This document shows, in pieces, positions 10,571-25,000 of a stretch of DNA of 64,000 nucleotides. The position numbers and the translations under genes were made by a program. The notes beneath the pieces were generated by a model that saw only the letters and a list, made by a program, of their open reading frames with translations, was not told the DNA's origin and did not search any database. The stretch's first letter is position 1. Each line of letters begins with the position of its first letter. This DNA comes from Daphnia pulex (Eukaryota; Arthropoda; Branchiopoda; Diplostraca; Daphniidae): contig NC_060021.1 of the NCBI RefSeq assembly GCF_021134715.1, forward strand, positions 10,758,501 through 10,822,500, written 5' to 3'.

Positions 10571-12525
10571 ACCCAGTCTAACAGAAGAAAAATTCAAAAT
10601 TGTATTTTTTTTTTGGGTGGGAAATCTGCTGTACGATCGATATTATCATCGGAAACCGGTCAAACACAAAATCATTTCGAGTCCATCGTCGCTTTGTCCG
10701 TTTGACGTTTCATTCATAAACTCTTGGACGAAAGTGAAATTGCCAATTTTCGAGACCAATTCGTGAAATTCATTGACAACCCAAATCATCACTGCCACCA
10801 CAAGAAGAAGAAATAAGTGTCGAGTTCGCCTCGTGTCGAGTGTGCATGTGTCTCTGTGTGTGTGTAGCATCACAATCGCCATCATCGTCCAACCTGTGGT
10901 GCCCGCGCCAGTGCGGATTCGATCCTTTTCGAACTTTGGCGCGCCGTCATTTCGTGGCCGCCGTTCACATCGCGCGGAAAAAGATTTTACCGCGACCAAA
11001 AAAAGGGCGACTGCTGCTGCTTGCTGCTGCCATTCCATCGCCACAAACTATTATTAGGTGACTGAAAGGAGCGTGTATCTTTTGACTCATTAAAAATCAG
11101 AAAGAAAGGCAAGACAACAAGGCGGAATTATCTCCTCTCGTCGCCCGCGTTCATTGTCACTTCCAAATTCGGATATTATCCCATACACGACCGGGTAATT
11201 ATTCTGCAATTAAATAGACATTCTTTCTTTCTTTTTCATATGTGTGTGTGTGTCTGTTTGTCTGATTGCCACGTCCTTTACTCGATTTACGAAGGCCATT
11301 GTCTTAGTATTTTTGTCGGCATAACTTTTACCGCTGAATTTCGCCCATTCATTTCCACTTTTACAAGAAAGGCCTCAAGGGGGGGGGGGGCTCTCTGTTG
11401 TATATCTCGTATGAATGAGTCGACTTGAGAGTTTTCTGCGAACAAGTTTGTTTGATTGGCGCGGAATAACAATCCGGTGGGGAAATGATAAGGTGCGGGA
11501 AATGGAACGATTAGTCGCTGGATGAAGGACACATACAGAGGCGCACGAGACGGCCAAAGAAGAAAGAACGGTTCCAATGCGGAAACGTGACGGGCACAAA
11601 ACAAAACAAAAGGGAAGACATGAAAATGGAGAATTTCTTTTTCTTTCAAAATAATAAAAGAAAAAGAAAAGATGGCTTCTTCTACTTGTCTGGGAACCGA
11701 GCCAAAAAGACTCAAAACGAACCGAACGCAGCGGGGCGCAGCTCTCGAAAAACCAACAAAAGAGAGAAAAAAACACACAAAAATATGACGTTGGTTCTCC
11801 TTCCTCTTTAGTTTTGATACAAGTCGCCCAAGTTTTGTCATTCGCGCGCGTTTCCTATTTTCTCACGAAATTTTTGTTGTTATCCCGTTTGTCCTGATGG
11901 GGAAAAAATGATCCGTCATCGGAAGCCACGTAATAACAGATTGGAATCATCTTTCAATTAACCCCGTGCGCAGAAGAAATGGCTGGTCGTCATTTGTGAC
12001 GGATTGAATCGTAAAATGATGTGGTGCTTGCAGCAGCAGCTCGTTAGTCGTTACACGAATTCGTCCGTCTGTTGATTCAATTATGATGTGTTACCATTTG
12101 TTATTACCCTACCCCCCTCCCCCAAACCCAAAGATACACAACTGCTGCTGCTGCTACTACATCTGCTATACAATCCGCATAGACACACACCGGTGGTCCA
12201 TCGCATAAATCAAACTTAGTAGGGCCGCCCAGTAAACTATACACAGTCCGCCATAAACGGAGACCAGAGAAACGTCTGATTTCTGCTGTTGCGCTCACGC
12301 CGGCGGAAATTTTTATTTTTTTTTCTCAGCTCACAAATTAAAAAAGGAAATAAAAAGAAAAAATTTTTATTTATAAAAAAAGAAGCGAGCGTGTGTTTGC
12401 ACGGCATGTCTGGTCATCGTCTGGAAAAAGCGGCACGGCGGTTCGCGTGCTGTGCAAAATCATTAAAGAAATTTGAAAGAAAAAATTGGATTTTCACGCT
12501 GACGGGGCTTCACGTACAGAGAGAG

Positions 12526-12877
12526 CCTCTCTCTCTCTATTTCACACAGCTCTGTACTACAGGACTGTATATATACCGGCCGGCTAGTTAGACACATGTT
12601 TTTTGATTATCTTTCTCTCTTTCTTTCGACTATAATTCGGTCTACTTTTTTTCTTTCTCCTTCTCTCTGTCGGTTTGTTTCTCTCTCTTGCCGAGCGTGT
12701 GTGTTATATAAGAGATGGGGGTGGCGAGTTTGGCTGCTGAATCCATTTTGCACGGTTTGTGCGGGCACGCGCAGCAGCCGCCGCCACAACAGTCGGGGAA
12801 AAAATGAGGTCAAGTCTCTCCTCTCTCTCTCGTGCACACTGTGCGGTGGTTGTTTTTCTCTCTCTCTCTCTCTCTCC
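12526..12877. repeat. CT/GA repeat cluster
   Basis: Runs of CT at 12526-12539, 12814-12831 and 12857-12877, with more pyrimidine tracts between. GAGAG is the recognition sequence of GAGA factor in insects, so these may mark a promoter, but simple-sequence expansion explains them equally well. A TATA-like TATATAAG lies among them. Confidence 0.6.
12704..12712 (+). promoter_or_regulatory. TATA-like box in the ADAMTS upstream region
   Basis: TTATATAAG on the plus strand within the CT/GA cluster, 3.4 kb upstream of the first ADAMTS coding exon. It could start a non-coding leader exon; no donor site could be assigned with confidence. Confidence 0.2.
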
Positions 12878-15800
12878 TTCTTTTTCTTTCTTTTTTCTGA
12901 TATAATTAAAGGCGAACCCGCGCGAATAGAACCCGTCCGCGTGTGCTGTTGCGCCCGGCGCTCACGCTGGGTGTGGAGATGAGCCAAGGGTGGGGGCCCA
13001 CCCCCCATCAAAACGCCAAACGTTATATTGTGGGCGCTGCGAGCCGAACAAATGTGCAGTCAAAAAGTCTGAAAGCTAAGAAGAAGGAGCTGCTGTAGTC
13101 GACATGAAATTATTGTGTCAATCTATTGGGTATATTTTATTCTTCCTTTTCCTGTCTCACTCTCGCTTATTTGTTTTATATTCCCCGCTGGCTTTGGTTC
13201 ACGACCAATTCTCTAGCGACAATGTCAACGTTCAAAAGACGGGAAAAAATGTGTTTCACTTGGCTCCGACCCATCAAAACCCCCCCAACGTCATAACCCC
13301 AATGAAGTGTAAAAAACACTCGAAAACAAAAGAGAAGAGCTCAGACAATTTCAAATGGCCCAGGGAATTAACAGCACAGATCCTGAATGATTAGATCACA
13401 AACAGCTGCGCTAATGACCACTCGCCCATCTCTATCCGTCGCGTTTACATTCAAAGGGAGGGAATGCTGCTGTTGTTGTTGTACTACCAACTAGCCTTTT
13501 GTGTGTCCGAAATCAAAACATCTTTTCTGAGTAAATATCCTAGTCGCGGGTGGAAGGGGGGGGGGGGACCGCCCCTTTGATCTCTGTTTATATGGTCGAG
13601 AAAAGAAAAAAAGCTCATCAAAAATCATCTGAACCTTTTTTGGGTACATTTTTTCTTCTTCCCAAAAACCATTTCCAAAGGGAATATAATCCCCGTGAGC
13701 TCGGATGACGTCACATTGGTAGATGCGGCCACGCCATATTTCTCTGATAATCAGGAGAGAGAGAAAAAATGTTGTTTCTGTCTGATTCTTTGGCCGAGCT
13801 ACTCCCTTCACCTGGAGGGTGGAGGGATCTATTACAAAATGAATGATCCATCAACGTCCTCCACATTATATACAGAGACTCATTAACTCCTTTCTTCTTC
13901 TCTTTCCCCCAAATCAAGAAAATTCCCGACCGAAAATGCGGGGGTCCATTCAAAAGTCTAGTAGCTGTTGCGCTCGAAAAGATAACCGACACATTCTACT
14001 AGTCTTTTAAAACTCGTGCACAGCTATAGAGGGGATCCATTTTGGGGTGGAAAAGTGTGTGTCACTCTCCACACATTCTTCTCCTAATATTCCCCATCGA
14101 CTTGTATGGCCGCCACTTAATCTCCCTACGGTTTTCTAGAGGTTGGATCAGACTCGCCCTGCAGTCAGCATATCGTAATTCGACTTTGAGAAGAATGTGT
14201 CCTTCATCTTCTCCTTTCCAGCTCAATATAGGAATGCACAAAGACGTAACGATATGAGGGTCCTTTTCTTTGGGTTGTTGAAGGGACGAGAGTTGACAAG
14301 CTACCGCTAAAAATGCGGTTACCCCTATGCACAGTAGGAAGTGAGCAGTAAATGTCACCAAGGGAAGAAAAAAAGGCTTTTGAATGTGCCGCGCTTTCTC
14401 GATTTGAAATGGAGAGAATACAAGGCGTCGTCGTCTTTCAAACTTTCAAAAAATTTTCCCTCCCAAAAAAGGATGATGTGGCAACTGTGGGAGAAATTTG
14501 ATTGAAGACGGCCGTTTATCAAATTCACGAGTCTCTGTGGATGAACCCACTCGCCATTTTGGTGAACATTTCAAATGTCATTGCCACGATGACAGTCAGA
14601 ATGTTGGGCGTTGATTAATGGACATATAAACGCATCCCTCGCCTCTCTTCTCTTTTCTTTTTGGGTTGTAAAATTGAATTTAAAAAAAATAATCGGCACT
14701 GTGTGTACCAAGATGAAGAAGAGACTGGCACTAGACTACGGGGGGGCCATTGGACTCTCCCCCCCACCATATGGGCCGGCCACTTGCGGGAGAGCTGCGT
14801 GCGCAGAACTGCGAGAGTGAATTATAAAAGAAAAAATTAAATTGGGTCGACCGCTTGCGCAATGTCTCAAAGTCTCTTTCGTGTTGCAACTGACAACACA
14901 TATAAGGAGGAGGGGTAGCCTAACGAGGTCTGGCAGCTCCAGCACCCGCTACAACATATACGTACACGCGTTATTTTATTTTCATTTTTTGGGGAGGGGG
15001 GTTATTTAGAAATCCCGCAAATAGACGACGAGAAAAATGGGCAAATGCGATTTCCTTCACTTTCACAGATCAACGCAGAGCCAGCAACCGAAACCTTGAC
15101 ATTAGACAACTTGCAAACGGCTGCCGCCGGGTGGGTGGGTTTTTGATGGCGATGATTGACATCAAAGAGCTACTACTACTACTGCCACCCGAAAATATAA
15201 AAGTGTTTGTGTTATCTTAGTTAATTGGCGGGGGGTGTCGGGGGATAGAAAAAATGGGCACCCGTTTTTCGTCCTTGACGTCGGTCAGATGTTGATTCCA
15301 TCAGACGGTTGGGTCTTTTGCATGTTGTTTTTCACTTGGCGAGGTGTGGCATGGGGGTAAGGAGAGAACCCCCATCTGCGAAGGAGAGAGAAATCCGATG
15401 TTTTCACTCTTCTTCCATCACCTTATTGGATTAAATGCAGAAAATGGGCGGATATGGCGACTGCACACTGGCAAAAGGAACCCGAGTTGCTTAGCGCCTC
15501 TCTTACGTGTTGTGTGTACTCTCGTTCCTGTATACGGGCGGTGGCGTCGGCCCGGCTGGAGCGCTTTAGCGGCTCCAGTCCGCCGTCTTCCGGGAGGAGT
15601 TGTCGTTACATATATTATCCCTACCCTCTCACTGCCAGCAACAACCCACAGGGTGTGTGTGTGTATATAGTTTGTTAGAACTGGGTATGTGCACATATCG
15701 TTGGTTCGTCGGGAGTTTATCCGATTCTCCGATTTCATTGGTCCATTCAAAAAAAAAAGGAAATTAGTTGATGGTGGGGGGATCACGGAATCGACCCGAC

Positions 15801-16085
15801 AGCTCCGACATATGGCCTAACGTCATTACGTCACTCACGAACTCAATACGCCTGAAATGTGTCACCCAACCCGAAATTAATTATTGTTAATTTTATCCGC
15901 AGGAAGGAATAGCCCCTCCAGCAACAGACTGGAAATGTCATCAACTTGAGACGATCGAAATTTCAAAATTCAACGCGCAGAGATCGGAATTAAAAATTTG
16001 AGCGAATTGACCAGACCCGAAAAAAAAAGAAAAAAAAGTGACTTGATTGCCTTCGTCTTTTTTGATCGATCAGAGTGCGAACCCA

Positions 16086-19000
16086 ATGGCCAGCCAGCCA
16101 AACAGTAGCAGCAGCGGCTACGAGATGAGCCAAGATGAAAAGAGACACAAGAGTCGAAGGTGGCGCGGCCTATTCGCCATCGCCATCGCCTCTTGCCTCT
16201 TGGCGCTTATCGCCGCTCCCCTGTGGTCGCTCATCGGCGATCATCGTCAGTCCATCACAGATGACACGACCACCGCCACGACGGTAGACACCAACCCGAG
16301 GAGGACCAAACCCAACCCAGACGAAATGCATTTCACATCAGGTAATTTTTGGGAATTTTGTTCGAGGATCAAATAAATTCGGGAGGAGAAATCGTACCCC
16401 TAAGACCGAAAGGAATGCGGCAATTCTGGGCTTTGTCTTTCAGTTCCGAGTGTTTACGTAAGAAAAAGTGCACGTAGGTCGTATACCAGGTTATTGAAGC
16501 CCTCCATTTTTCCTCTCTCTCTCTCTACAAGTTGGATCGGCGGATTATTTCTGTAAAAATAGGCTGGCGAAAAATATAGAATAACATTTTTCATACGGGC
16601 GCTAGCGCTGGCGCCATTGTTCCGGCACGTGAACTTTAGCACGCAGCGCTCAGAAAAGTGTTACGTATCTTTTTTCTCCCGATACATGTACAGAGTGTTT
16701 GTTGTGGCCGGCACAGGACACGCTACTCTATAGCCAATCGCTTCACATTTCGTCCAGGGGTGGGTCAACTCACTCCCGCACATCAAAGGAATAATTCATT
16801 TTTCGTCTTTTTATAAACCAACAGTCAAAAGTGGAAAATGAAATGAATAGGATAATTTATGGCCAGTGATTACAACAAGTTCGTTGACCCGTCCGAATGA
16901 CTGGAACAAATTTAAAAAAAAAAAAAGAAAAACAAGTTGAATCGCCATAACACTCAACGATCTACTTCCTCCTTCCGTTGTCGGGCGAAAAATAAAAAAT
17001 GAAAATTTCCCCACTTGATGTGGAGATGACCCCGCCCCGATCGGTCGTCCCATTTCTGGAATTGCTCCGTCGTAAAAAACAAAACAAAAAAATAATTCCG
17101 ACAGAACAAACAATTTGTCACTTTACATCTTTTGGGTGTCGTGTCGAGTTAGTCTCAATATCAGAGACCAACTTGGAGACTATACTCGTCATTGGGGTTC
17201 ATTGGCCCCATCATTGAGCGGCCCATTCCGGATGGAATTGTAGAGAGAAATGAAAAATTGAGCAGACGATAAAAACAGACTCACCCTTGGGTTGGGGGGA
17301 AGAAAAAAAAGGAAAATATTTTCACGACAAATCTAAAATAAGGAATCCCGCGCTTTGTCTACATCTGCGAAAGAGAGAGAGAGAGAGAGAGCTATAGGGC
17401 TATAGCTCACTTTATATTTATATACACAATTCGAGGACGAGCTGGAAGGGCGGGATGGAAGGGCGAGAGAAGAAAAATCACGCGGGATAGTATATTCTGC
17501 GCGAACCGCCATTTTTATTTATAAATATACTGCCGATCCACGCACATCGCAAGGGTGGGCCAAAACGTCCGCGTCCAGATTTTTTCCTTCCGCCCCGGTA
17601 TGCGTGCGGATTTTAAAATAATAATAAAAAAAAAAAAAAAAATAATTTGTTTTTTTCTTGGTTTCCCCCGTCGTTTTGCCCGTCACGGTGATGAGTGGGG
17701 CAGACTGCGGTTTTCTTAACCGCCAGCCGGCCCATTCTTTTGCGCTCTCCAATGAATCATTCTTCAACTGGGTAAGGGGGTTAGGAAGGGGGGAATATTA
17801 GCTCGTGATGAATCACGCCAAATGCGACGACCCCCTTTTTGCTTGGTCCGTAACTATTTTGTTTCGGCGTCATCCGCAATGATTTATATGCGCGCGAATT
17901 ACGGAATGATACCGCGTTGATGTACACACATGCAGACGGAGGAGCGGGAGGAGCCGTCTATGTCTGGCCGCAACGGTTGGCCGCCGACGACGCCGACGTC
18001 GTCGTCCAGGCAACCAACGAGCGTCACTATCGTCGCCGGAGGGATCTCGTCTGGCATCCGCATCCTTCCTACCAGCTCACCCTTCAGGTATTCCTTCGCC
18101 CATTGCTCTCAGACTTGTGTTGTCCGTCTATACTAATTCCCAATTGTCGTGGCATTTGATGTGTACCAACCCTACAGGACGGATCGTCTTGGGGACGGCT
18201 GGATCTAGAACCGGCCGGCGACGACCAACTCTTCGTCAGCGGACGGGCCGACGTGATCCAGCTCATTGACGAAGCCAACAACGTGTCGTCGTCAATGAAA
18301 CCGGACGATTGGCGGCCACTTCGAGGCTGTTTCTACCGCGGTCAAGTCGTCCAGCACCCACCACTGAACCAGCAGGCAGGAGCGGCCGCTCCTGGCCGGG
18401 ACTCCAAGGTCGTCCTCAGCCTGTGTCACGGACTGGTAAACTTAGAACGCCCTCCCCCAAACCAACTAAAACCCCCAACCCAGTCAAACAACCCAACTGC
18501 TGGCCGTCAGAAAGTGAAAGAAGCGAAACGGGCCATTTGACAACGTCAAACGACTTGGGGAAAAAACGACGACGAGACGGGAGGTTCTAAAATTGAGGTT
18601 TTCTGCTGATGATGGCCAAAGCCAAGGGTCTCAAAAGTCACAAGCCCAGTCTCAGCAGCAGTTGGCGTATATGGAGCAGAGAGAACGTCACATTTGGCTG
18701 GACAAGAAAAGAAACAAATGGGAGGGAGAGCCGGGCACAGAGAGGAATGAAAACACAATGAAACGTTTCGGGTATTTATAGCCAAAATCGTGAAATTGCA
18801 CAACATTTCTTTCAGTCTGGAGGGGGAGAGCCCATGGGCACAAGGATCGATACGGTCCGTCTATATACCATGGCGGACCCCGCGTTGTTTGTTCAAGTAT
18901 AAATAGTCAAATCGTTAATGGGTTTAGTGTATAAAATACAACGGCCCCGATAGAGGGGGGGGGGGGGTCGCTTTTTCTTATTGGGTGGGGTTTGTTTTCT

Positions 19001-22000
19001 TTTTATCGCCCGTTGTGTGACGTCATTTACACGGGCCACCAGGCCAGTCAGGCAGCACATAAAAATGTCTGCTGATACTTATTCTCTACCCCCGTCCATT
19101 CCACTCGATGTGTGTGTGTGTATATAATTATCAAAGGGGGGAAAAGAACTGCCGCCAAGCGTTAAGAGCACCTGGTCGATTCATCAAGCGGACACGCGCC
19201 TTGCCCATTAGATAACTTTGACCCGCCCAAAGCCGACGGGTCAACGTGAAGAGCCCCTTTTTATTTTTTTTTATTCTCACCCAAAATTTATTTCAAGAGA
19301 ATTTCACCACCATCTTTTTTTGGATATTTTTCTTAGTGAGGGGAAAAAACCAACCCAAAAGGGCGGCACCCTGTCATCCTCCTCCTCTTGGGTTGTTCAT
19401 TTAGGAAAAGAAATCAAAAGGGGGAAACAATTGTTGTTGTTGTTTCTTGGGATGGGGGGGATTTGATGACCATCCCCTTCTTAATTGAGAAATTTACGTC
19501 GTCATTAACTGAGCGGGAAACACGAAATTTCAAAAAAAGGTGAAACAAAAATTGTTGGGAAAAGAAAAGTCATTCGTGAAACGGGGAAAGGGGATGACGT
19601 CACGGGCATTTGAAGAGAATAAGAAATCTCTCGACTCACGTCCGCACTGACCCGAGTTGTGTACATTTTGCGGTTTGATAAAAATTTTGGCGTTGGGAAT
19701 CCATTGAGAAACGCACGTCAGGCGAGTCGACGGGTCAGTGTCAGCTGCAGGAAAAACAAAACGAAAAACGCACTGCTGCAAAGACCCTGAATTGCTAATA
19801 ACAAGGTCGTAGTCGCTGCTGGGCCCGCCTTTACTCCCGCAGCTGCACGCCAAAATGCACGTGCGAAAAATAGAAAAAGGAAAGGACCCCTCCCACCCAT
19901 CTCACAGCAGCCTCACACTGTGCCTCTGTCTGTGTGTTATTAACAACAACCAAACGCGAAAAAAATTTCCCCCTTTCTTTCCTCAAGGATCTTTTCTTAA
20001 AGAATCGGATGGATAAACTTGTGCGCCAGACGTCTGACTCTCTCTCTCCTCTGTCAACGATGGCCAGCTAGAGAACGAGCGCGCGGGCGATTTGAATTTC
20101 AGATTTCATCTGTTTTCTTTCGCCTTCGATCATCACACAGCCCCTGAACTCGCATGTGTGTGTGTAGGTTAAGGATTTTTTTTTCTTTGGTGAGCAATGG
20201 AATAAATATCAAGAAAAAAAGTCCTTGGGCAACGATGACGGCACTACCGCGCCTGTCCTTTTTTTTAAATCTTCCCCAAACAAAAAAGTATTACAAGTTC
20301 GCGTCTGATCGAAACAAAACTCTAATCGTTCCGGAAGAAAAACAACAAGAACTGTGATTTCCTGCCAAACTCGTCAGTCGTATCATTCAAAATTAGCCAA
20401 GAAAAGAATTTGAAAAACATTTGAATAATGATCAACAGCACTCGGCTGAACTGCTGCTTCTACAAAAGACTCTCGAGCTCTGCTTTGTTCAAGTTGGTTC
20501 GAGCTATTTTGGTCGGTGGTTGGTGTGCTTTACATTTTTCAGAGAAAAGAAGAAGAAGAAGAGGTTTGTTCCTTTCTTCTTCTCCCGCAGCTCACGCGTG
20601 CAACTTTTAGAAAAAGAATAGAAATATGGCCAACTGTGTAATTCAGTTCCAGCCATTCACACGCTTGGCTCGTTCATCATCATACCAACAACCTCTTCTC
20701 CCAATGTGGCACTTTGGCGCATTTCTTTGAGTGGGGAAAAGAATAAGTCCTTTTTGGTTGGGGGGGAAATAATTGTTCTGCTTGGCAGAAGTTAGAGAAA
20801 ACCCAACTGTTTTCTTCTGAGAACTTAACAAACAAGTGCGGACCCACTTAAACTTGAAAGAACAACGCGATGAGTCACGAGCGGGAAATAATAAATTCCC
20901 AGTAAAAAAATGGTTTCTTTTTGTCAAGACGAAGATTTTCGATTCTTTTTGAGAATAAAAACCAATTGGGCATTCATTTATTCACCATTTTTCTGCTCGC
21001 AGACTGGCCATATACGGACGAGTGGTGGCAGTTTCTTCATCGAACCGTCGCCACTGACCGATGGCAATCGAGTGGACCACAGCCAAACGACAGGTGCCGT
21101 CCGCCACGTCATCTACCGCGTCCGGCACCCGTTCCGGTTCGAGCAGCCGCTGCCATCCAGTTCGACGAGTCGTCCCGTTCGAGCCCAGCGAGATGATTCC
21201 CATCATCATCCGCCATCCGACGGCGCACCTCCAGGTAAGGTCGCGTTCGTCCCGTCTCGTTCGTGTTAGTCATCCCGCGGGAAAAAACAAAAAGAAAAAA
21301 AGGGTTACATCATCGGTGCTAACCGCTTGAACCAATAGAAACCCCTTGCAAGTCAAAGAGGACGAACACATTTTCTTCCCGTCAGATTGTTGGATGACGT
21401 CAGACGGCGCGGGGGAGCCCAAGGCCCAGGCCGTTTGCTTCCTCATCCATCCGTCATGGAAACCAAAAAACAAAACCAAATGTACACACAGAGAGAGAAA
21501 GACCAACAACAGCGGAGAGTCAAAGTGCGGCTTGTCGGTTGCATTTGCATATCGAGTCTGCTGGCCAACAGTTCAGCCGATAAAGCCACGGACAATTCAC
21601 AGACAGTGAGGGACGATGTGAAAACGATGGATATGGCCAAAACAGAAAGAAAAGGGTTGCCCGTCGCCGTAGAGAATTTCCCACCACCGCAGCAGCTCGC
21701 GTCAATGAAGCGCAAATGAAAAATGACGTCACCCACCGCCTTAATAGCGCCGCTTGGCACACCGACAGACAGTTACAATCTCTCTCTGGCTAGTACCTGT
21801 AGGGCGAACAACATTCCTGGCATGAGTGGCATCCCCCTTTACACAGTTATTCGCTGCTGCCCGCATCTCATCCAGTAGTCGATTTTCACTCCGCCCGGGA
21901 GAGAAAAATTGTTCAAACGTACATAACCACACAAGAGGAATGTCTTGTTTACCGTAGAGTATAGTAGTAGTAGTACACCGTCGTACTACTACACAACTAT

Positions 22001-25000
22001 TACATCATTTGTTTGTTACCGGCAAATAACAACAACAGTCGCTGGGGGAATGTTTTCTTCCCTTCGATTGGGTCCGCACGCCCCTACTACGTCAATGGCT
22101 GGCCCATCACTCTTAATCGTCACGAAAAAATAAAAAGAGTTGAAAATATAAAAATACAAAGAGAAATCAAGCGGACAAACGATATTTCTCACAGGGGAAG
22201 CTTTTAATAACAACTGAATCTTCCAGTTGTGGCGTGAAAGAAAAAAAACAGGTCACCAGTCGAAAACTGACTGACGTTCGTTCCCCCCATCGAACGAACG
22301 TTGACTATATAATTATCAAATGTTAATTCATTTGTTCCTTATATGGTCGTGATCTCTGTGTGTTTGGTGGTAGGGGAAAAAGCGGATGGATAGAGAGATA
22401 GAAAAAGAGAAAAGGTGGACAGAACTGCTGCGGCAGTGCTCGCAAGGTTCTTTCGTACATGTACAGCTCGTGGTATAGAGCCATTCATTAATTTGGCTGA
22501 TGATGAATGGATCGGTGATGAATGACCTGTCTCTGAATAATTTTCTTTTTTATTTATTTTGCTGAGAATTTTCAAACTTTTTTCTTTCTTTCTCTCGGCT
22601 CGATGACGCATTAAGAAACTAAAAAAATTTCCATCAAGTTTGTTTCAAATCAACTCATTGTTTACAATCAGTTGAAATGTTCATTTGCATACGTGATTTT
22701 ATTCTCAACATTTTTCGCCTTGAAAAAAAAAGTAAAGAAAAGAAATAAAAAAACATTTTTGGACGAGGGCCAGAAAAAGAATCAGATGATGATGGAGTCA
22801 TCTACAGCAAAGGGGAGGCAGGTAAAAAAAAAGATAAAAAGACAAACTTCCTTTTACGTTCGTAACCATCCAAGACTTTTGTGTGGTCTCTTTTGATCTG
22901 CATAGTCAGATGATTTGTGATGTGAACCCAAAGATATACACTCTCTCTCCCAAAAAGCCATTTCGATAGAAAAGAATTATTCGGTTGATCGAATCAGATT
23001 AAAGAGTGGCAGTAAGGTGTCGGCGTGCCCATCAATAAAAGATGAAGCCGTTCGATATGGCCAGCCAAGCAAAAAGTCCATCTAGCGTCGCAGCATGATT
23101 TATATGCCGAGACTATTATTATACTTTCGGGTATACAGCAGGTGGACGGGCCAATTTTGGGCTACACGACACACGGCCCGGAGGGTGGATGGATGGATGG
23201 GCGAGGTAGAACAACAAAAACCAGTATCACTTGATATGGAATTTATAGGTAGTATTACATACTGATGGAAAAGGTTGAAAGGGGGTTTTACCGTACGTGT
23301 ACAACAACTGTGGTGAGTCATATAGGAAAATATTTGCTTCTTTTTTGAACATTCAATATTGATCCAATCGATTCTTTCGCTATTGATTTTGCATGAGCTT
23401 CTGACATATTCGGATATGACGTGGTCAAAGAAGTTTAGAAACAAAATAAAACTCGAGTGAGAGATAAGACTTTTTGTTTGAATGGTGTTTGTTTGCCGGT
23501 CACAATGCTCCCGGTCTACCTGCCATTTTGTGCTGGTGGAAATGGGACAACAACAATCGAGAACAACTCAAAGTTTTACTGTTATATATGACACCGGTGG
23601 CGCTCGTTGGCTTTTTGGCTCACTGCTTGTCTTTTCTTCTGTTTTATCTATTTATCTGAAATGTCAACATGTCCATTTTCCTACGAGGGCCTTTTTTCTT
23701 TCGGAAAAGATTGCACAGCATCCGACAGCAATCTAAAGAGTCGCCTTTTACACACGGCCAGAGATACGCCGCGTTGGTTACAATGTTGTTCAATTCTCTT
23801 GTCAAAGTTTCCACCCTTGTCGCCACGTCCGCCCTTTTGTCGCTTTGTCTTTGACGTTTTATACATTTCCCCATTTTTAAAATCCTCTTTGAAAAAACAT
23901 TTCCACGCCGACTCTTAAAAAACGTCCACTTTGAAGCAAACATTTTCGTCGTATACATTTCAACAGACAATAAAAATGGCCAAGGTAATAACGTATACGA
24001 GAATTTCAGGACTCGCCACGTGAAATTTTCGAAAAGATTGGAGCTAACACGACCTTAGTTAATAGTTAAAATGAAACGAGACTTACCGATGATGATCTCG
24101 TGGGTCGTCTCGTTGTTCGCCAAAAATCACAATGAGGTTTTCACGTCGTCTGCTCACCTGGTTCATTTGGCGCTCTCAGTTTTTCACTCGCAGTCAGCCA
24201 ATGTTAAATTTCGTATTTTTGCAGTAATTTCTTCAGTCACTTCTGGTACAGTAATTTCTCACAAGAATACTTGAAGTTCAGGATAGCTGGAAAAATTCAC
24301 ACGACACAACCTACAGGTGAATAATTGAGCAGCAGCTTCTTTGTTCTCACCACGAAGCAAACGACTGCCATTTTATTCCATCTGGTGGATAGTTTTCGCA
24401 GATTATAGGGGAAAGGTCAGAAGAAATCGAAAAAACTAAAATAGGAGAAAAAATATTTAGGCAAATTCATTAGACTTTAGTGAAATTCCAGTAAATTAAA
24501 CACAAAAAAAACCGAACCCAAATTTTTTCTAAAAATGAATAGAGTCGAGACTTGCCGATTTTGATCGTGGTCGTCTAGTTGCCCGCCAAAAATCACAATA
24601 TGGTTTCCACGTCGTCTGCACAGCCAGCTTCATTTGGCAGTCTCTGGTCATCAATAGCAGATCGCATCATCGCAGTGCTAAATCTTTGTTTCTGCAGTAA
24701 TTTCTTCAGCCACTTTAGTTACAGTTTGATTTGTAAATTTATCACAAGAATGCTTGCAGTTCGTTCGGGGAAAAATTCATACAACAAAACTTACAGGTGA
24801 GTGCTCTGAGCAGCTTCTTTGTTCTTACCACGAGGCAAACGACCGCCATTTTTTCATCTGGTAGATATTTTTCGTAGATTATTTTGCAATTAAAAGAAAG
24901 GTCGGGAAAAATCGAAAACTAAAATTGGAGAAAAAAATATTGATGCAATTACATTAAACTTTAGTGAAATTCTAGTAGATTAAACACTAAAAAAACCGAA

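Larger units (their letters stand above)
8726..16085. other. Long upstream region of the ADAMTS gene, no supported coding exon
   Basis: More than 7 kb with only low-complexity reading frames. It contains CA repeats (10.4-10.6 kb), CT/GA clusters (12.5-12.9 kb), poly-G runs (11379-11390, 13556-13567), a TATA box at 12704-12712, and an acceptor-like TTTTGATCGATCAG ending 12 bases before the ADAMTS start codon. The acceptor suggests one or more untranslated exons of that gene somewhere here, which I cannot locate. Confidence 0.45.

Noticed and set aside
11287..11841. 184-codon minus-strand frame in the ADAMTS upstream region
   Set aside because: Made of Phe-rich low-complexity sequence opposite A-rich tracts and crosses a poly-G run; no domain or splice support.
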